A DNA stretch of 6,711 nt, taken from NCBI GenBank assembly GCA_029862935.1, contig JAOTWK010000193.1, positions 1 to 6,711 on the forward strand, in the 5' to 3' direction. Within the stretch, counting starts at the first letter, position 1; the number at the start of each line of letters is the position of its first letter. The position numbers and the translations under genes were made by a program. Under the pieces are notes generated by a model. It was not told where the DNA came from, did no database searches, and saw only the letters and a list, made by a program, of their open reading frames with translations. Shown one piece after another: positions 1-5,862 of the stretch. This stretch comes from Gemmatimonadota bacterium. GTDB taxonomy: Bacteria > Gemmatimonadota > Gemmatimonadetes > Gemmatimonadales > GWC2-71-9.

Positions 1-49
1 TACCAAGATCATCGAGGCGATTCTCGCGTGCCGTACCCACGGTTCTTGA
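1..49 (+). CDS. [2Fe-2S] subunit of a molybdenum hydroxylase, C-terminal end only
   Basis: Reading from base 2, the frame gives TKIIEAILACRTHGS and a TGA stop at 47-49. In the small iron-sulfur subunits of xanthine dehydrogenase and CO dehydrogenase families, the second [2Fe-2S] cluster motif (CRCTGY) is followed directly by a segment of the form xxIIxAI near the C-terminus, so this is very probably the tail of such a subunit. The cluster cysteines themselves are outside the window. The gene overlaps the start of the next gene by 22 bases, and the 2Fe-2S then FAD-subunit order is common in these operons. Only 15 residues are visible, so the call rests on this short match together with the identity of the neighbour. 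Confidence 0.7.
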   Translation, partial: TKIIEAILACRTHGS

Positions 50-822
50 AGCCCCGTTCCCTGGCTGAGGCGCTGGGACAACTTGCGATGACGAGCGATT
101 GTCATCCACTCGCCGGTGGGACCGACTTGCTCGTGACATTGCACGCTGGGCAGTCGACTCCCGCAGCGCTGCTCGACATCTGGTCGCTCGAAGAGCTCAA
201 AGGTGTGAGAGAGGTCGACGGTGCCATCGAGGTCGGCGCAGCCGAATCGTACACGCACATCATGCAATCGCCACTCGTGAACCGCTACGTCCCTGCCCTG
301 GCCCAGGCCGCCCGGACGATAGGCGCGGCACAGATCCAAAACCGCGGCACTCTGGGTGGCAACCTCGGAACGGCGTCGCCTGCAGGTGACACGCTGCCGG
401 TGATGCTGGCCGCCGACGCGGCGATCGTCACGGACCGTCGGATTGTGCCCGCCTCGGAATTCTTCGTAGGGTATCGTAAGACCGCACTCGAGCCGGACGA
501 ACTGATCGTCGCCATTCGCTTCCCACGCAACGGTCGCACGATTCGGTTCCGCAAGGTCGGCACTCGGCAGGCACAGGCCATATCCAAGGTGGTCATGGCG
601 GTGAGTCGCGAGCCGGCGCGCGTGGCCATTGGCTCGGTCGCTGAGGTTCCGCTTCGCGCAGCGCACGCCGAGGCGGCGCTCGAGCGCGGTGATGTGGAAG
701 AAGCCGTGGAAGCGGTCGCCCGTGACATCCGGCCCATCGACGACGTGCGGTCGACGGCTTCCTACCGGCGTCGCGTGACGCAAAACGTGCTACGGCGTCT
801 GCTGGACGAGGACCGTGCCTAG
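28..822 (+). CDS. FAD-binding (medium) subunit of a xanthine dehydrogenase/CO dehydrogenase-type molybdenum hydroxylase
   Basis: A 264-residue protein of the XdhB/CoxM family. In these cytoplasmic enzymes the FAD subunit passes electrons from the molybdenum centre, via two [2Fe-2S] clusters, to NAD or another acceptor. Visible family motifs are the FAD-binding AGGTDLLV at residues 29-36 and the second flavin-binding stretch at 98-121, with TIGAAQIQNRGTLGGN followed by ASPAGD. RKVGTRQAQAISK at 175-187 is the conserved segment before the C-terminal domain, which ends in a typical helical tail (RSTASYRRRVTQNVLRRLL). Length is normal for the family. The start is GTG at 28, overlapping the upstream 2Fe-2S gene, with a possible GAGG ribosome site at 14-17; the next in-frame ATG (residue 21) would remove conserved sequence. 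It is closer to general XdhB/CoxM proteins than to what I recall of E. coli YgfM. The substrate is set by the absent molybdenum subunit; a purine is inferred from the neighbours. Confidence 0.87.
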   Translation: MPYPRFLKPRSLAEALGQLAMTSDCHPLAGGTDLLVTLHAGQSTPAALLDIWSLEELKGVREVDGAIEVGAAESYTHIMQSPLVNRYVPALAQAARTIGAAQIQNRGTLGGNLGTASPAGDTLPVMLAADAAIVTDRRIVPASEFFVGYRKTALEPDELIVAIRFPRNGRTIRFRKVGTRQAQAISKVVMAVSREPARVAIGSVAEVPLRAAHAEAALERGDVEEAVEAVARDIRPIDDVRSTASYRRRVTQNVLRRLLDEDRA

Positions 823-833
823 CTAGTCAGCAA

Positions 834-2084
834 TCACGGGGACGCAATGTTGTCGAGCCGCTGCGCGACGGCTTCGATCTCCGGCGCAACGGGCTCGGGC
901 ACGGTGACACTACGCGCTGCACTCCCTACATCCTTGAGACCACTGCCGGTCACGAGCAGCACAACCCGCTCGTCGCGCTCGACCAATCCCTCAGCAATGG
1001 CGGCGTGGAGCCCTGCGAGTGCTGCTGCTGCAGCGGGTTCCGCAAATACACCGCTCAGCCGCGCCAGCTCGGAGATCGCCGCAACGATACGCTCGTCGGG
1101 CACGGCCACACCGCCTCCACCGGACGCCCGTATTTCGCGCAAGCACATCCGCGCATTGCGAGGTGCCTCGACCACGAGACTGTCGGCCACGCTGTGCGCA
1201 CCCGGCACCGGGATGATCGTGTCCGCCCGGTTGCGCAGCGCGTGGACGATCGCCGCCGATCCTTCCGGCTGTACGGCGATGAGGCGGGGCCGCCGGTCGA
1301 TCACGCCACATTGTTCGAGATCCGCAAAGCCCTTCGCCACCCCTGAGATGATGACACCGTCACCGGTGGGCACCAGCACCACGTCGGCACACTCCGGACT
1401 CATGTCGCGGGCGATCTCGAGACTCGCGGTCTTCTTCCCCTCCACAGTGAAAGGGTTGAGCGCGGTGTTGCGGTTGTACCACCCGAACCGCTCGCACGCC
1501 TCGTGGCAGAGCTCAAAGCAGTCGTCGTAGCTGCCCGCGACCCGCAGAACGGTCGCACCGTAGCTCAGGATCTGAATGAGCTTGGCTTCGGGCGCACTGG
1601 CCGGCACGAACACGACGGCGCGAAGCCCGGCGGCAGCCGCCACGGCAGCCAGCGCCGTCGCCGCGTTTCCCGTCGATGCGGTCGCGACCGTCGGCCGCCC
1701 GTACTCCAGCGCCTTCGCCACGACCAGCCACGACGCACGGTCTTTCGTCGAGCCGCTGGGATTCCGTGCGTCATCCTTGATCGAGAGTCGCGGCATGCCC
1801 AAGGCGGTTCGAAGCGCCGGCGCCACGACCAGCGGTGTGCCACCGACCGCCAGCGGGGGCACGTGCGTCGCGTCTGGGATTGGGAGAAACTCGGTGAGAA
1901 ACTCGGTGGACGAAGACGGCGCGTCCGGCCACGTGCGCGGGAGATCGTCGATCTCGACCTGCAGCACGCCTCTCGTCGGGGCACCCCGCTCCTGCTTCGT
2001 TGCGCATGCCGGACACACCGTCTCGACATCGTGCTCCGCATACGCGGTGTCGCATTCGCTGCAGCGAAACTGAAACCGAGCCAT
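834..2084 (-). CDS. Threonine-synthase-like PLP-dependent enzyme with N-terminal zinc ribbon
   Basis: A 416-residue fold-type II PLP enzyme. Residues 8-27 hold two CxxC pairs (C8/C11, C24/C27) forming a zinc ribbon, as in many archaeal-type threonine synthases and related lyases. The PLP lysine is K114 in ARNPSGSTKDRAS (106-118). The substrate-carboxylate loop is STGNAA (137-142), the glycine-rich phosphate loop is around PTGDGVIISG (239-248), and TGSGLKD (379-385) matches the TGxGLKD end motif of threonine synthase. GVFAEPAAAAALAGL (345-359) is also typical of the family. It is the last gene of the minus-strand operon, 17 bases after ygeW, and has no clear Shine-Dalgarno motif in that gap. 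Threonine synthase relatives perform beta- or gamma-replacement or elimination on amino acids. In this catabolic neighbourhood a lyase acting on an amino acid released from a purine or ureido compound is more likely than threonine biosynthesis, but true threonine synthase cannot be excluded. An in-frame duplication (TEFLTEFL) lies at residues 60-67. Confidence 0.82.
   Translation of the reverse strand: MARFQFRCSECDTAYAEHDVETVCPACATKQERGAPTRGVLQVEIDDLPRTWPDAPSSSTEFLTEFLPIPDATHVPPLAVGGTPLVVAPALRTALGMPRLSIKDDARNPSGSTKDRASWLVVAKALEYGRPTVATASTGNAATALAAVAAAAGLRAVVFVPASAPEAKLIQILSYGATVLRVAGSYDDCFELCHEACERFGWYNRNTALNPFTVEGKKTASLEIARDMSPECADVVLVPTGDGVIISGVAKGFADLEQCGVIDRRPRLIAVQPEGSAAIVHALRNRADTIIPVPGAHSVADSLVVEAPRNARMCLREIRASGGGGVAVPDERIVAAISELARLSGVFAEPAAAAALAGLHAAIAEGLVERDERVVLLVTGSGLKDVGSAARSVTVPEPVAPEIEAVAQRLDNIASP
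1884..1907. repeat. Perfect 12-base tandem duplication inside the threonine-synthase-like gene
   Basis: GAGAAACTCGGT occurs twice in direct succession (1884-1895 and 1896-1907). On the minus strand it is in frame and encodes TEFL twice (residues 60-67), in the linker between the zinc ribbon and the catalytic domain. The unit is a multiple of three, so the frame is kept. Confidence 0.95.
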
Positions 2085-2101
2085 GGAACTGCGCGCTCGC
2101 G

Positions 2102-3076
2102 CTACATCGTGAGCGCCATGAGCGCCTTTTGCACGTGCAGCCGGTTCTCCGCCTCGTCGTACACCACCGACTGGGGACCGTCGATCACTTCGTCCGTCAC
2201 CTCACGCCCGCGATCCGCAGGAAGCGGATGCATGTAGATCATCCGTTTCTTGCCGAGTGCCATATGCGACTTGTCGCAGCGCCAGGAGGGATACTCCCCG
2301 ATCAGCTCGAGACCTTTGCGCGCGTCCTGCGTGGTCACCAGCGGGCCCCATGACTTGGGCACGACGGCGTCCGCCTCACGGAACGCGTCCTCGAACTCGT
2401 GCGTGATCTCGAATTGTGTTCCGGCCTCTTTGGCATTGGCCTTTGCCTGCTCCTCGATGTGCGGCATCAACTTGAACTCCGGCGGATATGCCAGTGTCAC
2501 ATCGATGCCGAACCGCGGCATGAGCAAGATCAAGCTCTGCGGCACGGAGAGCGGCCGGACGTAGTTGGGTGCGCTGGTCCAGGCGACGCCGAGCTTGAGG
2601 CCTTTCGTGTTGCCGAACCTCTCGCGAATCGTCATGTAATCCGCCAAGATCTGGCACGGATGGTACACGTCGCACTGCATGTTGAGCACGGGAACGTCCG
2701 CATGCTTCGCCACGTCGGTCAGATACGCATTTCCTTCGCCGTAGGCGCAGTGCCGTATCGCGATGCCGTCGCCGTAGCGCGACAGCACCTTGGCGGTGTC
2801 GCGCGCGTTTTCCCCGTGACTGATCTGCATCTTGTCCGGCGACAGATAGATCCCGTGGCCACCGAGCTGCGTCATGCCCGTCTCGAACGAGTTTCGGGTG
2901 CGGGTCGACGCGTCGAAAAAGATCATGTACAGCGTCTTGGCCGCGAGCAGCGGCGTCGGGCGCCTCTCGCGTTTGGCGGCTTTGAGCTCGGCTGCGAGCG
3001 AGAACAATGCCTCGAGCTCATCCGTCGTCCACTCCTGGGTCGTGATGAGGTTCTTTCCCTTGAGCGTCGCGTTCAT
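2102..3076 (-). CDS. ygeW: YgeW-type knotted carbamoyltransferase
   Basis: A 324-residue member of the aspartate/ornithine carbamoyltransferase superfamily. DASTRTRNSFETG (55-67) holds the STRTR carbamoyl-phosphate loop, DVYHPCQILAD (136-146) the HPxQ motif, and HPLPADRG (283-290) the substrate-side motif. YVRPLSVPQ (172-180), RFGIDVTLAYP (188-198) and VVPKSWGPL (238-246) match E. coli YgeW as I recall it; the proline-rich loop is the mark of the knotted, acetylornithine-transcarbamylase-like branch. The natural substrate of this branch is a ureido or amino compound rather than ornithine. In a breakdown operon the enzyme likely runs towards carbamoyl phosphate, which a carbamate kinase would use for ATP; no such kinase is in the window. 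ATG at 3076 is chosen because homology begins there and AAAGG at 3083-3087 sits 6 bases upstream. The frame stays open further upstream but that part overlaps ygeY and lacks family sequence. It starts two bases after the ygeY stop. It is shorter than E. coli YgeW (about 396 residues) and has HPLP rather than HCLP. Confidence 0.88.
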   Translation of the reverse strand: MNATLKGKNLITTQEWTTDELEALFSLAAELKAAKRERRPTPLLAAKTLYMIFFDASTRTRNSFETGMTQLGGHGIYLSPDKMQISHGENARDTAKVLSRYGDGIAIRHCAYGEGNAYLTDVAKHADVPVLNMQCDVYHPCQILADYMTIRERFGNTKGLKLGVAWTSAPNYVRPLSVPQSLILLMPRFGIDVTLAYPPEFKLMPHIEEQAKANAKEAGTQFEITHEFEDAFREADAVVPKSWGPLVTTQDARKGLELIGEYPSWRCDKSHMALGKKRMIYMHPLPADRGREVTDEVIDGPQSVVYDEAENRLHVQKALMALTM

Positions 3077-3078
3077 AC

Positions 3079-4314
3079 TCAACCTTTGCTCGGCGTGGCC
3101 GCGGTGAGCAGGGCATCGCTTCGTGCAGCGAGGACCGCGGGGATCATGGCGTAGACCGCCGTCGCGCGTACCAGGTCGTCGACGGCTACCCACTCTTCGG
3201 TCGTATGTGCCAGCTCTTCGAGCCCGGGGGCGAACCCCACGGTCGGGATACCCAATCGCCCCATGCTGGCAACACCGTTGGTCGAGAAGGACCAACGCGA
3301 GATCTTGGGCTTTCGGTCGAGCACGTCGGTCACGGCCTGGGCCACACCCTGAACAAGAGGGTGTGCCTCCGGCACGACCCACGAGGGGAAGAACTTCTCC
3401 TGGCTCGCGGGCGTCCCCCGCCAACTCGTGGCGTTGTACTGGAGCACCTCGATGGTCGCGTCGCCGAGGTGGGAAAGCGCCCGAAGCTCAGCCAGTACGC
3501 CGTCTACCGTTTCCCCGGTGGTCATGCGGCGATCCACATACACCTTGGCACTGTCGGGAACCGCGTTCAACGACGGCGTCGTACACTCGATGGACGAGAC
3601 TACCACCGTCCCCTTACCCAGGAACGGGTCATCGGGGAGGCGCTCGTTCAGCGCTTCGATGTCTGCGATGATCGGGGCCATCTTGTAGATGGCGTTGACG
3701 CCGCGTTCGGGGTGTGCGGCGTGGGAGGACACGCCTTTCGTCGTTATCGTGAGCTCGACCCTGCCTCGCTGACCGCGGTACACATTGAGGTCCGTCGGCT
3801 CACCGATGATCACGACGTGTGGACGGATGCGCTCCTGCTCGATGAGGTGCAGCAGACAATACCCGTCGCAGTCCTCTTCCATCACGGTTGCCGACAGGTA
3901 GACAGTGACGCCGTCGAGCAGGCCACGCTCTTTCATGAGCTTCGCTGCGTACGCCATGCATGCGACCGCCGGCAGCTCGTCGACCGCCCCGCGGCCGAAC
4001 ACCTTGCCGTTTTCGAACTTTCCCTCGAACGGATCGAAGTCCCACGCCGAAGGGTCGCCGACACCGACGCAGTCGATGTGGCCGTCCATCAAGAGCACAA
4101 GCGGACCGCTGCCGACCCGCGCCACGACATTACCCAGCCCATCGATCCGCACCTCGTCCAATCCCAAACGTTCATATTCCTGGCGAATCCGCTCACAGCG
4201 TTCCCCTTCATGGAGACTCTCCGACGGGATCGCGATCATATCGCGCAGAAACGTGACGATCTCGTCCTGAAGTCCACGAGCGGCGGTGAGGGCCTGTCGG
4301 CCCGGTGCTGTCAT
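3079..4314 (-). CDS. ygeY: YgeY-type M20 metallohydrolase
   Basis: A 411-residue zinc-dependent hydrolase of the M20/ArgE/DapE family, YgeY branch. Metal-ligand motifs are in order: DGHIDCVGVGD (77-87; H79, D81), GRGAVDE (108-114; D112 as bridging Asp), MEEDCDG (145-151; catalytic and ligand Glu), GEPTD (171-175) and the C-terminal AHTTEEW (369-375; H370). The dimerisation domain shows YRGQRGR (179-185) and GVSSHAAHPERG (194-205), and STNGVASMGRLGIP (344-357) follows. YRGQRGR, EEDCDG and STNGV..MGR.GIP are the stretches I recall as characteristic of E. coli YgeY, and length fits that family. M20 enzymes cleave amide, ureido or peptide bonds of small molecules; the likely role is hydrolysis of an N-carbamoyl, formyl or similar amide intermediate in purine breakdown. 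ATG at 4314 overlaps the upstream stop as ATGA and has GGAG at 4321-4324. No signal peptide is seen, so it is cytoplasmic. Confidence 0.9.
   Translation of the reverse strand: MTAPGRQALTAARGLQDEIVTFLRDMIAIPSESLHEGERCERIRQEYERLGLDEVRIDGLGNVVARVGSGPLVLLMDGHIDCVGVGDPSAWDFDPFEGKFENGKVFGRGAVDELPAVACMAYAAKLMKERGLLDGVTVYLSATVMEEDCDGYCLLHLIEQERIRPHVVIIGEPTDLNVYRGQRGRVELTITTKGVSSHAAHPERGVNAIYKMAPIIADIEALNERLPDDPFLGKGTVVVSSIECTTPSLNAVPDSAKVYVDRRMTTGETVDGVLAELRALSHLGDATIEVLQYNATSWRGTPASQEKFFPSWVVPEAHPLVQGVAQAVTDVLDRKPKISRWSFSTNGVASMGRLGIPTVGFAPGLEELAHTTEEWVAVDDLVRATAVYAMIPAVLAARSDALLTAATPSKG
3083..3087 (-). promoter_or_regulatory. Ribosome binding site for ygeW
   Basis: AAAGG on the minus strand, six bases before the ATG at 3076, lies within the last codons of ygeY. 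It decides the start of ygeW over upstream in-frame starts and suggests coupled translation. Confidence 0.6.
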
Positions 4315-5822
4315 TCGGTACTCCGTCCGTGAAGTGCCTCTGCCGATCGGCCCGCGCCGGCCCTATCGCGAGCTGCCATCACCGCTCCACTGTCCCTGTT
4401 GAACTGCGTAATCTGCTGGTCCCACTCAGGAAGCTGCCCCGCGAGATCCGTCCAGAACGACGGAATCCACAACGCGTTCAGTTCTTCGACCGTCTTCCCC
4501 TGCTGCTCGACCCACGTAAAGTACTTGAGGTTGTGAATCCTCAAGCGATCCACGTCCTCGAGTTCCATCAGATGATTCGTGTCCTCGCCCAGCAGGTAGC
4601 GCTCGAAGTGCGCGGAGGCGGCGGCATCCACGTACACGCCGTGCGCGGCATCGAGTTCTGTGAGCCGCGAGCGGTAAAGATCCATCGAGTCGGTGAACGA
4701 CGTGATGAGCACGTCGTGCTCGTCGAGTTCGTAGTGTTTGGCCGTCTTGATCGCGGCGAGCAGGTTGCAGATCGACGACAGTCCCAGCAACGGGAGCCGT
4801 CCAACCGCATCGTTGGGGACACCGAGGCGCGAGAGTGTCGCGTGACCCGCCGGCTCGTTGAACAGCCGAAACAGCTGCATGACCGCTTCGTCATCGATCG
4901 CCGTGACGACATCCGTATTCCGAACGTTGTGAATCCACGGGACGTGCTTGTCACCGATGCCCTCGATCCGGTGCGAGCCAAATCCGCCGTAGAGTAGCGT
5001 GGGGCACTGTAGGGCTTCGGCGGCAGTGATCCGTAAATCCGCATGCAACGTCTTGAGATAGTCACCGGTCGCGAGGGTCCCGGCCGAGCCGGTGGCACCC
5101 ACCCAACCGGCAAAGCGATCTCCCTCACCGGCAAGGCGCGCAAACACGGACTGCGCCGCCGGTCCCGTCACACCGTAGTGCCACAGATAATTCCCGAACT
5201 CGTCAAACTGATTGAAGATCACGCACTCCGGCCGCGTCTGCCGAATTTCCCAGCACGCGTCGAAGATCTCTTTGACGTTGCTCTCGCTGCCGGGCGTCGC
5301 GATGATCTCGGCGCCCAACCCCTCGAGCCATTCGAAGCGCTCGCGACTCATTCCCTCCGGGAGAATGGCCACGGCGTGGCAGCCGAGCAGTGCGCTGTCG
5401 AACACCCCACCACGACAGTAGTTGCCCGTGGAAGGCCACACGGCCTTGTGCGTTGTCGGATCGAACTCACCGGTCACCAACCGTGGCACGAGGCACCCGA
5501 ACGCGGCACCAACCTTGTGTGCATTCGTGGGAAACCACTCGCCGATCATTCCCACGATCCGGGCCCGGACCCCAGTCAACGCCGAGGGCAGCTCCAAGGC
5601 GTTTACCGGTCCGAAGCCGCCCGTCTTCGGATCATTGTGCCACGTGATCCGGAACAGATTGAGCGGGTCGACGGCCTGCATGTCGACGGACCGCATGCCG
5701 CTCACAATGCCGGGGTCAATGGTCCCTGGATCGCGCATTTCGGCAAAGGTGGGGATCAGGATACCACGTTCCCGACACCGCTCCAGCGCACGTCTTCGAA
5801 TGGCATCCCGCGTTTGGCTCAT
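4311..5822 (-). CDS. Large fold-type II PLP-dependent lyase-like enzyme (cysteine synthase/diaminopropionate lyase superfamily)
   Basis: A 503-residue protein. The likely PLP lysine is K103 in FPTNAHKVGAAFG (97-109). The substrate loop is STGNYCRGG (131-139), the glycine-rich phosphate-binding stretch is GATGSAGT (242-249), and IEGIGDKHVP (287-296) is a superfamily motif. NAHK echoes the NAFK around the PLP lysine that I recall from YgeX, diaminopropionate ammonia-lyase, and NYCRGGV resembles its NHGRGV loop; however the Asp of the YgeX DGN motif is Thr here (T132-G-N). About 60 extra N-terminal residues (including VDPLNLFRITW, 51-61) and about 140 C-terminal residues exceed the usual 320-400-residue fold. 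The start at ATG 5822 is chosen because family-like sequence begins there. The frame stays open upstream to 6095, but this overlaps ssnA and looks like noise. The ribosome site is weak. It is 40 bases after ssnA and overlaps ygeY by four bases. Elimination or deamination of an amino acid intermediate is inferred; the exact substrate is unknown. Confidence 0.82.
   Translation of the reverse strand: MSQTRDAIRRRALERCRERGILIPTFAEMRDPGTIDPGIVSGMRSVDMQAVDPLNLFRITWHNDPKTGGFGPVNALELPSALTGVRARIVGMIGEWFPTNAHKVGAAFGCLVPRLVTGEFDPTTHKAVWPSTGNYCRGGVFDSALLGCHAVAILPEGMSRERFEWLEGLGAEIIATPGSESNVKEIFDACWEIRQTRPECVIFNQFDEFGNYLWHYGVTGPAAQSVFARLAGEGDRFAGWVGATGSAGTLATGDYLKTLHADLRITAAEALQCPTLLYGGFGSHRIEGIGDKHVPWIHNVRNTDVVTAIDDEAVMQLFRLFNEPAGHATLSRLGVPNDAVGRLPLLGLSSICNLLAAIKTAKHYELDEHDVLITSFTDSMDLYRSRLTELDAAHGVYVDAAASAHFERYLLGEDTNHLMELEDVDRLRIHNLKYFTWVEQQGKTVEELNALWIPSFWTDLAGQLPEWDQQITQFNRDSGAVMAARDRAGAGRSAEALHGRSTE
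4321..4324 (-). promoter_or_regulatory. Ribosome binding site for ygeY
   Basis: GGAG on the minus strand, six bases before the ATG at 4314, inside the 3' end of the upstream PLP-enzyme gene. It supports this start and the ATGA stop-start overlap at 4311-4314. Confidence 0.65.
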
Positions 5823-5862
5823 GCTGTCATACGTCGCTTTCTGCCCGGAGTCACGCGTGGAT

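Noticed and set aside
1503..2237. Plus-strand open frame of 244 codons opposite the threonine-synthase-like gene
   Set aside because: Arg-rich shadow spanning the gene boundary with ygeW; no domain seen.
3077..3424. 5' extension of the ygeW frame by 116 codons
   Set aside because: It lies antiphase within the conserved C-terminal part of ygeY and reads as Arg/Gly-rich noise; AAAGG and the known family start support ATG at 3076.
3205..4332. Open frame of 375 codons on the plus strand opposite ygeY
   Set aside because: Mirror frame of a GC-rich gene; ygeY has full catalytic motifs while this translation has no recognisable domain.
5819..5830. Three-codon leader (ATG ACA GCA TGA) whose stop overlaps the PLP-enzyme start
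   Set aside because: Too short to judge and lacking a strong ribosome site; probably chance.
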